Assembly (NCBI GenBank): GCA_016199605.1 | Contig: JACQGJ010000017.1 | Span: forward strand, 1-7,355 | Origin: Armatimonadota bacterium | GTDB lineage: Bacteria > Armatimonadota > Abditibacteriia > CG2-30-59-28 | Direction: 5' to 3' | DNA length: 7,355 nt | In this document: positions 1-5,852 of the stretch, one piece after another | Layout of the letters: every line of letters starts with the position of its first letter | Numbering within the stretch: the stretch's first letter is position 1 | Program-made: the position numbers and the translations under genes | The notes under the pieces: generated by a model | What the model was told of the DNA's origin: nothing | What the model saw: only the letters and a program-made list of their open reading frames with translations | Databases searched by the model: none

Positions 1-436
1 CAGACAGAGCCTGCAGGAGATCCTGGACCAGCTCGCCGGTTGCAGAGGCCTTGGGAACCACCCACGCCAGAGAGTCTGTCGCCGGCGTCGTCGCATGGTG
101 GTCGATCAAGATTCTCAGGTGGAAGCTGTCGAACTCCTCCGCGTCCATCGCGGCCCGCGGGGGAACGTCAGAGTCCAGTACTATCCCAACAATCGGTTCC
201 TCTCGCACTGTGTCCACGGAAGCGCGTACGTCGCCCGAGGCGGGAAGAAACCGGCAGATTTCGGGAACACCCTCCCGATGGATCACCTGCGAGTTCTTTC
301 TCAGTTTGAGTAGACCGAGGTGCAACGCCAGCACCGATCCGAGGGCATCGGCGTCGGGGCGGGTGTGGGTCGTGAGGACGAAATGACGATGCGCTTCAAT
401 GGTCTGAAGGATGGCGGCGGGAACAGTTCTACTCAC
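1..436 (-). CDS. nrnA: DHH-family phosphoesterase (NrnA-like nano-RNase/pAp phosphatase), partial: C-terminus beyond window
   Basis: The first 145 codons are visible and the rest lies beyond position 1. Residues 24-34 read HTRPDADALGS, the metal-binding motif I of DHH phosphoesterases. D88 lies in a motif-II-like VLDSD stretch, and D112-H113-H114 is the DHH motif itself. An SATGEL segment at 131-136 also fits the family. NrnA-type enzymes degrade short oligoribonucleotides and dephosphorylate 3'-phosphoadenosine 5'-phosphate in the cytoplasm; the DHHA1 substrate-binding domain would lie outside the window. The proposed start is a GTG at 436-434 that overlaps the rbfA stop (the TAG occupies 431-429), which implies translational coupling; no strong Shine-Dalgarno is seen. 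The position directly after rbfA is the usual place for this gene in many bacteria. The family is secure, but the exact substrate (nano-RNA, pAp, or c-di-AMP products) is inferred. Confidence 0.88.
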   Translation of the reverse strand, partial: MSRTVPAAILQTIEAHRHFVLTTHTRPDADALGSVLALHLGLLKLRKNSQVIHREGVPEICRFLPASGDVRASVDTVREEPIVGIVLDSDVPPRAAMDAEEFDSFHLRILIDHHATTPATDSLAWVVPKASATGELVQDLLQALS

Positions 437-842
437 CGTTGATGTGATCTTCCTTGAGGGTCTCACCGGGGAAGAGATCCTCCTGGGCGTCGGAGTCCCC
501 GGTCGCATGGATCTGAGACAGCAACTCCTCGATCCTCATGGCCTGGTCGAGACCGCTGTCAAACTCGAAGTGGATTTCCGGAGTGTATTTCAACCGAACG
601 TTCCGCCCCACTTCACCGCGAACGAACCGGGCGGCGCTCCGAAGACCCGCAAGACAATCACGGCGGGCTCCTTCATCTCCCAGGACGGTGAAGAAGATCT
701 TCGCATAACGAAGATCAACGGAAACCTCCGCATCCGTGATTGTGACCAATCCGATCCGAGGGTCACTCAGTCCGGATTGAACGATGCGGCTGACTTCTTC
801 TTTGATAAGCTCTCGTACGCGGTCGGTTCGTTGATGACTCAT
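429..842 (-). CDS. rbfA: 30S ribosome-binding factor A (RbfA)
   Basis: This 137-residue protein has the normal RbfA length. RbfA is a small KH-type RNA-binding protein that acts on the 30S subunit in late 16S rRNA maturation and cold adaptation. Recognisable segments are the N-terminal helix with DRVRELIKEEVSRIV (7-21) followed by DPRIG (27-31), the strand VDLRYAKIFFTVLG (42-55), the helix ending ARFVRGEVG (71-79), and LKYTPEIHFEFD (84-95) before the last helix RIEELL. The reading frame stays open upstream to 1076, but the family begins at MSHQRTDRVRE, so the ATG at 842-840 is chosen; the upstream extension has no family similarity and overlaps ylxP. No clear Shine-Dalgarno precedes it. The acidic tail after residue 112 is longer than in the smallest homologues. 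The stop overlaps the next gene's GTG. Confidence 0.95.
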   Translation of the reverse strand: MSHQRTDRVRELIKEEVSRIVQSGLSDPRIGLVTITDAEVSVDLRYAKIFFTVLGDEGARRDCLAGLRSAARFVRGEVGRNVRLKYTPEIHFEFDSGLDQAMRIEELLSQIHATGDSDAQEDLFPGETLKEDHINGE

Positions 843-937
843 GGCAACACCCGAGGAGTGGCGACTGGCGGTTCGGCAAAGGGGGACGAAGCTTCCGGCC
901 CAAGACACGCCCAGACGGCGACCGCTCCCCTCACCGA

Positions 938-1219
938 TCACAACATTTCCATCTGACAGCTTGCGACGAGGACCCGAGGCTCCCCTTCCACCAATTCGAT
1001 GACTTTGTTGAGCATCGTGCTGGCGAACTGTTGGTCGGTGGCGACACAGGCGATACCGAGCACTGCGCGTCTCCAAAGGTCTTGGTGTTCGACTTCGGAG
1101 ATGGATACGTTGAACCGATTGCGGACACGGTCAATCAGGCTCTTGACGACCTGGCGCTTGTCCTTGAGAGAATTGCTGTCAGTCACCAGGAGTTCAATCG
1201 TGCAGACACCGATTATCAT
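938..1219 (-). CDS. ylxP: DUF503 / YlxP family protein
   Basis: The 93-residue protein matches the small DUF503 family (YlxP). It starts with a hydrophobic strand (MIIGVCTIELLV), then has the signature SLKDKRQVVKSLIDRVRNRF (17-36), NVSISEVEHQDLW and a hydrophobic strand LGIACVATD. The family has a ferredoxin-like fold and its biochemical role is unsettled. Its recurrent position between infB and rbfA links it to ribosome maturation or translation initiation. The ATG at 1219-1217 is preceded only by a weak GGA. The infB-ylxP gap of 106 nt contains an inverted repeat and a possible -10 element, so separate control is possible. The rbfA start lies 95 nt downstream, with nothing recognisable in between. 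Confidence 0.92.
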   Translation of the reverse strand: MIIGVCTIELLVTDSNSLKDKRQVVKSLIDRVRNRFNVSISEVEHQDLWRRAVLGIACVATDQQFASTMLNKVIELVEGEPRVLVASCQMEML

Positions 1220-1235
1220 TGTTCCAGGGTCATAT

Positions 1236-1295
1236 TCGTTAAGGGTTAAAACACACCTGTTCTCGCGAGTTCCGTTTCCCCCTCACCCTTAACGA
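1236..1295 (-). repeat. Inverted repeat in the infB-ylxP intergenic region (possible RNA stem or operator)
   Basis: Two perfect 11-nt arms, TCGTTAAGGGT at 1236-1246 and ACCCTTAACGA at 1285-1295, are separated by 38 nt. The spacer contains an 8-bp palindrome CTCGCGAG (1262-1269). In the minus-strand transcript the arms can pair, closing about 16 nt before the ylxP ATG. No U-run follows, so this is not a standard intrinsic terminator. On the minus strand a TATACT hexamer (1300-1295) overlaps the outer arm by one base and could be a -10 element, but no good -35 is visible at the right distance. The repeat is seen directly; its function is not known. Confidence 0.6.
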
Positions 1296-1325
1296 GTATA
1301 GCTGCCTTCAGTCCCCTCTAACTTT

Positions 1326-3632
1326 TCAGGATCTCTGGGGGGAGTATTCTGTTCGGGTTCGATCTCCCATCCGCATGTCAGTCAGGGTCCGGGGAACCTC
1401 CTCCATGACAAAGGATTGGACCACGTCGCCTTCCCGAAGGTCGTTGAAATCGTTCAGCGTGATTCCGCATTCCATCCCGGCGGCTATCTCGGTAACGTCG
1501 TCCCTCAAATGGCGTAACGAATCGAGATTCCCCTCGTGAACTATTTTCTGATTGCGGAGAACCTTTACTCTTGTATTCCGGCGAACGGACCCGTTGGTCA
1601 CCATGCACCCCGCGATGACCCCAGCCCGCGAAGACTTGAACAGAGCGCGCACTTCGGCCTCACCCAGGAGCTTCTCCTCGAAGACTGGCTCCAGCATTCC
1701 GAGCATCGCAGCTTTCACGTTATTCAGGACATCATAGATGATTTCGTAGGTCCGCACGTCGATTCTCTCACGTTCGGCGAGCGCCTGAGCCGCTCCCTCC
1801 ACGCTGACGCTGAATCCCAGGACAATCGCGTTGGAAGCCGAGGCCAACATGATATCGGATTCGTTGATGTTGCCGACACCTCGGTGGATAATCTTCAACC
1901 TGACTTCCTCGTGCTCCAGCCTGAGGAGCGCCTGGCACAAAGCCTCCACTGAACCTTGAACATCTGCCTTGACGATGATGTTCAGGTCCTTGACTTCGCC
2001 TTTTTGTATCTGGGCGAAAAGGTCCTCCAACGTGACCCGCTGGAACCCTGCCATGCTTCCGGAACGAGACTCAGCAGCGTACTCATCGGCTCTCATCCTT
2101 GCAATTTTGCCGTCTGCCACGACGCGAACAATGTCGCTGGCATGAGGCGCAGTATCGAAGCCGATGAGGGTCGCTGGGATGGCGGGACCTGCTTTGCTGA
2201 GGGTTTCTCCCCGGTAATTGCACATCGCTCGGATGCGTCCACAGGTCGACCCCGCAACCACGTAGTCGCCCGTCCGGAAAGTTCCTTGTTGCACGAGGAC
2301 TGTCGCCACCGGACCACGCTGAGGGTCGAGATGGGCTTCGATGACCACCCCTCGCGATTTGGCTTTGGGGTTGGCGCGCAGGTCCTCCATCTCTGCGACC
2401 AGAAGAATCATCTGCAGTAACTCTTCGATGCCGTTCCCTAATTTCGCTGAAACCGGCATGAATACCGTCTCCCCACCCCAGTCCTCAGGGATTAATCCTA
2501 CTTCGCTGAGCTGGTGCTTCACGTGGTCCGAGTTTGCCTCGGGTTTGTCGATTTTGTTGAGGGCGACGAGAATCGGAACGCTCGCAGCGCGGGCGTGGTC
2601 GATCGCCTCGAGGGTCTGCGGCATGACGCCGTCATCCGCGGCCACCACCAGAATGGCGATATCGGTGACGTGAGCGCCCCGGGCGCGCATCATCGTGAAG
2701 GCTTCATGGCCGGGAGTATCGAGGAAGACGATCCTCTTCCCATGGACCTCCACCTCGTATGCGCCGATGCGTTGCGTGATCTGACCGGCCTCGGTTGCGG
2801 CAACGTTTGACTTCCGGATGTTGTCGAGAAGGGTGGTTTTTCCGTGGTCAACGTGCCCCATGATGGTGACAACCGGAGCCACGGAAACGAGGTTGGACTT
2901 CTCTTCGTCCGTCAACTCCTCTGATCGGATCCGACGACGATCAACCTCCACCGAGATGTTGAACCCCTCCAGAATCTGGGAGGCAACATCCGAGGAGATG
3001 GACTGGTTGACGCTGCGGAGGATCTTCGATGCAAGGAGCTTGGAAATCAGTTGGCTGGTGGAAACGCCCGTCTGCTGAGCAAGTTCACGAACAGTAACGG
3101 TGGTCGGGATCTTGACGGTCCGGTGTTCCCCGGGAACGTAGAGTTCATCTTCCTGACTTTGGGGCTCTTTTTCACGATGAGCGCGCGGAGCCGGACGCTC
3201 CCGCCGTGAGCGAAGCGCTTCTGTTTTCCGTTCTTTCTTCGACTGGCGGCGAGGTGCTTGGGTTGTCGGGGGTGCCGGCGGGGCCAGGACCGGCGGAACG
3301 ACAGCAGGCTCAGGTTCCGGGCGCCATGCTACCTCAACCGGTTTGGCGACTGCGGGGGGCGCCGCGGCCGTCGTAGCAGGTCGCGCTGGCGGGATTTCGG
3401 GCTCCGGCTTGGGTTCTGGCTCGGGGGCCGGTTGGGGCTTGGCAGCCTCCAGAGCTGCGGCCTCTTTGGCTCGTCGCTCCTCCACCATCTCTTTGATGGT
3501 ATCTGCCATGGACTCCTCGATGGTGCTGGAAGGACTCTTCACGTCCATGCCAATCTCCACGAGGGTGTCCATCATTTCCTTGCTGGAAATGTCGATCTCT
3601 TTTGCTAACTGGTAGATTCGGACTCGTGCCAT
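1326..3632 (-). CDS. infB: Translation initiation factor IF-2
   Basis: IF2 is the GTPase that brings fMet-tRNA to the 30S P site and promotes 50S joining. At 768 residues it is of ordinary bacterial length. An IF2 N-terminal subdomain lies at about 1-50, followed by a Pro/Ala/Glu- and Arg-rich disordered linker (about 55-165). A second IF2_N-like module (about 172-228) precedes the G domain: G1 GHVDHGKT (259-266), G2 AGQITQ (282-287), G3 DTPGH (305-309) with the catalytic His309, G4 NKID (359-362) and G5 SAK (395-397). Domain II, domain III (KADVQGSVEAL, 555-565) and the tRNA-binding C-terminal domain (GECG-type loop as MECGITLND, 720-728) follow. G2 is unusual: most IF2 proteins have AGGITQH, whereas this one has Q284 and R288. 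The ATG at 3632-3630 has an AGGAG (3648-3644) 11 nt upstream. It lies 65 nt after ylxR with no ylxQ between. Confidence 0.98.
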   Translation of the reverse strand: MARVRIYQLAKEIDISSKEMMDTLVEIGMDVKSPSSTIEESMADTIKEMVEERRAKEAAALEAAKPQPAPEPEPKPEPEIPPARPATTAAAPPAVAKPVEVAWRPEPEPAVVPPVLAPPAPPTTQAPRRQSKKERKTEALRSRRERPAPRAHREKEPQSQEDELYVPGEHRTVKIPTTVTVRELAQQTGVSTSQLISKLLASKILRSVNQSISSDVASQILEGFNISVEVDRRRIRSEELTDEEKSNLVSVAPVVTIMGHVDHGKTTLLDNIRKSNVAATEAGQITQRIGAYEVEVHGKRIVFLDTPGHEAFTMMRARGAHVTDIAILVVAADDGVMPQTLEAIDHARAASVPILVALNKIDKPEANSDHVKHQLSEVGLIPEDWGGETVFMPVSAKLGNGIEELLQMILLVAEMEDLRANPKAKSRGVVIEAHLDPQRGPVATVLVQQGTFRTGDYVVAGSTCGRIRAMCNYRGETLSKAGPAIPATLIGFDTAPHASDIVRVVADGKIARMRADEYAAESRSGSMAGFQRVTLEDLFAQIQKGEVKDLNIIVKADVQGSVEALCQALLRLEHEEVRLKIIHRGVGNINESDIMLASASNAIVLGFSVSVEGAAQALAERERIDVRTYEIIYDVLNNVKAAMLGMLEPVFEEKLLGEAEVRALFKSSRAGVIAGCMVTNGSVRRNTRVKVLRNQKIVHEGNLDSLRHLRDDVTEIAAGMECGITLNDFNDLREGDVVQSFVMEEVPRTLTDMRMGDRTRTEYSPQRS

Positions 3633-3697
3633 TCCAATACCATCTCCTGATCAATGGCAGGACAAAGATTGAGTTACGACTGTTGCGAGATTGCGTC

Positions 3698-4018
3698 CTA
3701 GTGCATAGGGTCGCCCTCATTCATCCTGATAATGAATTCCATGACTTCCTGTTTCAGCAACTGTCGCTGATCCGGTGTAAGACTGATCCTGAGCGACCGT
3801 TCCACTGCTCTGCGTTTGTCGGCAGTTTCAAGGCATTGCGCCTCGAAACACAAATACACGCCACGCCCCGGTGATTTACCCTTTCGGTCCAGCAAGACGC
3901 CTCTTCCCTCGGTGAGAACGAGCCGGGCAAGCTCTCGTTTGCCCCGACGCCGACCACATCCTACGCAGGTTCTCAGGGGACGAAGTCGGTCCTCGCGGGC
4001 GTCAAGGGGGGAACACAC
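3698..4018 (-). CDS. ylxR: YlxR (DUF448) family RNA-binding protein
   Basis: The 106-residue protein has the YlxR signature: RTCVGC with Cys18 and Cys21, KRELARLV (27-34), a short strand ending in LLD, then PGRGVYLC (50-57) and C62. The Cys/Arg-rich fold is an RNA-binding type. In Bacillus the homologue (RnpM) binds the RNase P RNA and modulates its activity, and has been linked to transcriptional regulation; the same role here is inference. The ATG at 4018-4016 has a strong GGAGGG (4032-4027) at 8-nt spacing, located in the 26-nt gap after the nusA stop. A 65-nt gap separates it from infB. The nusA-ylxR-infB order is the classical one. Confidence 0.94.
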   Translation of the reverse strand: MCSPLDAREDRLRPLRTCVGCGRRRGKRELARLVLTEGRGVLLDRKGKSPGRGVYLCFEAQCLETADKRRAVERSLRISLTPDQRQLLKQEVMEFIIRMNEGDPMH

Positions 4019-4044
4019 GGAAACGACCCTCCATTACACGCCCT

Positions 4045-5355
4045 TCAATCTGCTGCCACTTCCGCAAAGGTCTCAGACTTGACGCCTTCGGTTTCCTCAG
4101 GGGCCGGGAGGGTTTCGGGAGCCGAATCCTCTTCGGCCCGCTCCTCACTGGAGGTAACTTGCTCCGGCTCTCCTTCGTGGCTCTCATCGCTAACAACGGA
4201 CGGCTCCACCTCCGAGCATTGTATTCCCTCGGACTCACTCGCCTCCGAATCACCAACGGGTATCGATTCGGCGAGGGCCTTCGCCTCGTCAGCCAGCACC
4301 TCTTCGGGGGATCTCTGGGACAGGTCATACTGATCTTGCGTGCGGATGTCGATTCTCCATCCCGTCAGTCGCGCAGCCAGACGCACATTTTGCCCGGACC
4401 GACCGATAGCCAGGGATTGCTGATCGTCAGGAACAATGACGGTCGCGCTGCGGTCCTCCTCGTTCCGAAGGACGCTGGACACTTTAGCCGGACTGAGGGA
4501 GTTGGAGATGAACTTCGACGGATCTTCCTCCCACCGGACGATGTCGATCTTCTCCTCATTCAACTCATTCACCACGCCCTGGACTCGACTGCCCCGGTGC
4601 CCGACGCATGCTCCTACCGGATCGACGTTCTCGTCGTTGGTCTTTACTGCAATCTTCGTCCTGGCCCCCGCCTCCCGCGCGACTCCCTTGAGCTCCACAA
4701 CCCCTTCCTGGATTTCCGGGACCTCCAGCTCGAAGAGCCGCCTGACCAATCCGGGATGGGACCGAGAAACAACAACCTGCGGGCTTTTGGTCGTTTTTCG
4801 AACCTCGAGAATGTACACTTTCAGTCGCGTGCCGAAGCGATAGGCCTCTCCAGGGACTTGCTCTCCCTGTGGCAGTAAGGCCTCCACCCGACCCAGATTC
4901 ACGAAAACGTTCCGGCGCTCTGCCCGCTGAGCTTCGCCGCTGACCATCTCGCCTTCTCGGCCGCAGTATTCGTCATAGATCGACTCTCGCTCGGCCTCGC
5001 GAATGCGCTGCATCAACACTTGCTTGGCCGTTTGTGCTGCGATGCGACCGAAGTTCGTCGGCGTCACTTCCACTTCGACTGCCTCACCCAGAGTCACGGC
5101 CGGCTTCACAAGCTGGGCTTCCGCCAGGCTGATCTCGGTGTGAGTATTAACAGGAAGCTCGGTGACGGATTTCTGAGCAAACACTCGGAAGCCTGAGTGC
5201 TCGATGTCCAGCGCCACTCGGATGCTGCCAGCCGCCCCGAAGTTCTTCTTGTAGGCTGAGACTAACGCCGCCTCCATTGTCTCGACCAGGGTTTTTAACG
5301 GGATATCTTTTTCCCGCTCAATTTGTTTCAAGGCATCGATCAAGTCAAGGCTCAC
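4045..5355 (-). CDS. nusA: Transcription termination/antitermination factor NusA
   Basis: The 436-residue protein shows the full NusA architecture. The RNA-polymerase-binding N-terminal domain is at 1-125, beginning SLDLIDALKQIERE and including ALVSAYKKNFG (30-40). An S1 domain lies at about 129-200. KH1 has DPVGACVGHRGSRVQ (245-259) and KH2 has DDQQSLAIGRSGQNVR (310-325). A long acidic Ser/Glu-rich tail follows (about 345-436), with no obvious AR repeats. NusA binds elongating polymerase and controls pausing, hairpin termination and antitermination. The frame is open upstream to 5580, but the family start matches the GTG at 5355-5353, and GGAGGG (5367-5362) sits 6 nt before it, so the extra 75 codons are rejected. 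rimP, the usual upstream neighbour, is not in the leader. An attenuator-like hairpin upstream suggests feedback control. Confidence 0.97.
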   Translation of the reverse strand: MSLDLIDALKQIEREKDIPLKTLVETMEAALVSAYKKNFGAAGSIRVALDIEHSGFRVFAQKSVTELPVNTHTEISLAEAQLVKPAVTLGEAVEVEVTPTNFGRIAAQTAKQVLMQRIREAERESIYDEYCGREGEMVSGEAQRAERRNVFVNLGRVEALLPQGEQVPGEAYRFGTRLKVYILEVRKTTKSPQVVVSRSHPGLVRRLFELEVPEIQEGVVELKGVAREAGARTKIAVKTNDENVDPVGACVGHRGSRVQGVVNELNEEKIDIVRWEEDPSKFISNSLSPAKVSSVLRNEEDRSATVIVPDDQQSLAIGRSGQNVRLAARLTGWRIDIRTQDQYDLSQRSPEEVLADEAKALAESIPVGDSEASESEGIQCSEVEPSVVSDESHEGEPEQVTSSEERAEEDSAPETLPAPEETEGVKSETFAEVAAD

Positions 5356-5361
5356 GTATAA

Positions 5362-5367
5362 CCCTCC
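5362..5367 (-). promoter_or_regulatory. Ribosome binding site of nusA
   Basis: On the minus strand GGAGGG lies 6 nt before the GTG at 5355. It decides the nusA start over the longer in-frame GTG at 5580. A longer stretch, GTGGAGGGTT (5369-5360), occurs a second time in the leader at 5580-5571. Confidence 0.85.
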
Positions 5368-5663
5368 ACGCCGGACCAATCCCAATCCCGGTGAGGGACA
5401 GGTCGCCCGGGGATCCAGGTTTGTTTTCCGCCATTCCCGCCCAGCAAGCGCGAACACCGGGCCAACGACCCTTGAACGCGGCAGAGGCGCTACAACCTGC
5501 AGCGCCCCCGTCCAGTCGATCATGTTTTGGAGACGACAATCCTCACGAGCGTCTCGGTCTTCGGCTTCGGAACCCTCCACCGAAGAACATGGTTACGCGG
5601 CTTCTGTCAACCGGCTCCCTCAACCCGGCATCGCCGACCGTGGGACGGGTTCTCGCTTACTGG

Positions 5664-5696
5664 AACAATAAAGAGCGGGAGGGACTCCCACTCTTC
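5664..5696 (-). terminator. Intrinsic-terminator-like hairpin in the nusA leader (putative attenuator)
   Basis: On the minus strand AGAGTGGGAG (5694-5685), loop TCC (5684-5682) and CTCCCGCTCT (5681-5672) form a 10-bp stem with one G-U pair. One further A-U pair and one G-U pair extend it. A U-rich run TTATTGTT (5671-5664) follows. The hairpin lies about 20-50 nt downstream of the predicted start site, so it would abort transcripts before nusA. NusA itself enhances hairpin-dependent termination, which would make negative feedback simple. The downstream U-tract is imperfect. Confidence 0.55.
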
Positions 5697-5705
5697 TCCG
5701 TGTAC

Positions 5706-5715
5706 TAAGCGCTTA
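5706..5715. repeat. 10-bp palindrome at the inferred nusA transcription start
   Basis: TAAGCGCTTA is a perfect palindrome lying at about +2 to +11 of the predicted minus-strand transcript. Its position would suit a repressor site, but one short palindrome can also occur by chance. Confidence 0.3.
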
Positions 5716-5723
5716 CGGGCGAT

Positions 5724-5752
5724 AGTGTAGCATAAGCTTTCGATTTTGGCAA
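5724..5752 (-). promoter_or_regulatory. Sigma70-type promoter of the nusA operon
   Basis: On the minus strand TTGCCA (5752-5747) and TACACT (5729-5724) are separated by exactly 17 nt. Transcription would begin near 5717, at the palindrome TAAGCGCTTA (5715-5706), which could be an operator. This is the only strong hexamer pair I found upstream of nusA. Confidence 0.65.
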
Positions 5753-5801
5753 CCAACCCGAATCCCAGAGGTCCAGAGCCCGGTCTCCTCCCTTTTCACG
5801 C

Positions 5802-5830
5802 TTGCCAGTACCTTTCGCGCGTGCTATAAG
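5802..5830 (+). promoter_or_regulatory. Sigma70-type promoter of the cyclase gene
   Basis: TTGCCA (5802-5807) and TATAAG (5825-5830) are separated by 17 nt. Transcription would start near 5837, only a few bases before the GGAGG at 5840-5844, giving a very short leader. This favours the GTG at 5853 as start over upstream in-frame TTG (5838) and GTG (5844) codons, which would be at or too near the 5' end. The -35 hexamers of this promoter and the divergent nusA promoter are identical and 49 bp apart. Confidence 0.6.
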
Positions 5831-5839
5831 GAGACCCTT

Positions 5840-5844
5840 GGAGG
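5840..5844 (+). promoter_or_regulatory. Ribosome binding site of the cyclase gene
   Basis: GGAGG lies 8 nt before the GTG at 5853. An AAGGAG at 5828-5833 could instead serve the GTG at 5844 (10 nt), but it overlaps the predicted -10 hexamer and would not be in the transcript. Confidence 0.6.
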
Positions 5845-5852
5845 TGTCTCCC

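Larger units (their letters stand above)
5356..5717 (-). other. Long 5' leader of the nusA operon, apparently non-coding
   Basis: About 360 nt separate the predicted transcription start (near 5717) from nusA. I see no RimP-like frame and no recognisable tRNA. The only open frames are an N-terminal extension of nusA without family similarity and very short ORFs without ribosome sites. The region contains a 10-bp palindrome at the inferred start site (5706-5715), a terminator-like hairpin (5670-5696), a hairpin GGCGCT-N9-AGCGCC (5486-5506), and a second copy of the 10-mer GTGGAGGGTT (5580-5571) found at the nusA ribosome site. Its function as a regulatory leader is inference. Confidence 0.55.

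Noticed and set aside
843..1076. Upstream extension of the rbfA frame to 1076
   Set aside because: It overlaps ylxP in another frame and the added sequence is unlike RbfA, whose family start is at 842.
3681..3690. 10-mer TGTTGCGAGA shared with inverted repeat 2 (6856-6865)
   Set aside because: The match stops after ten bases and is not part of a hairpin here, so it is likely chance.
4159..4878. 239-codon plus-strand ORF
   Set aside because: It lies wholly within nusA on the opposite strand and has no recognisable motifs; it is a by-product of GC-rich coding sequence.
5356..5580. In-frame N-terminal extension of NusA by 75 codons from a GTG at 5580
   Set aside because: It has no ribosome site and no family similarity, whereas the GTG at 5355 has GGAGGG at 6 nt and matches the usual NusA start.
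5543..5590. 15-residue leader peptide (MFFGGGFRSRRPRRS) in the nusA leader
   Set aside because: There is no ribosome binding site, no control-codon run, and it lies downstream of the attenuator-like hairpin.
5356..5720. tRNA gene (such as the initiator tRNA found upstream of this operon in E. coli)
   Set aside because: I found no cloverleaf with a T-arm TTCRA motif and matching acceptor stem on either strand.
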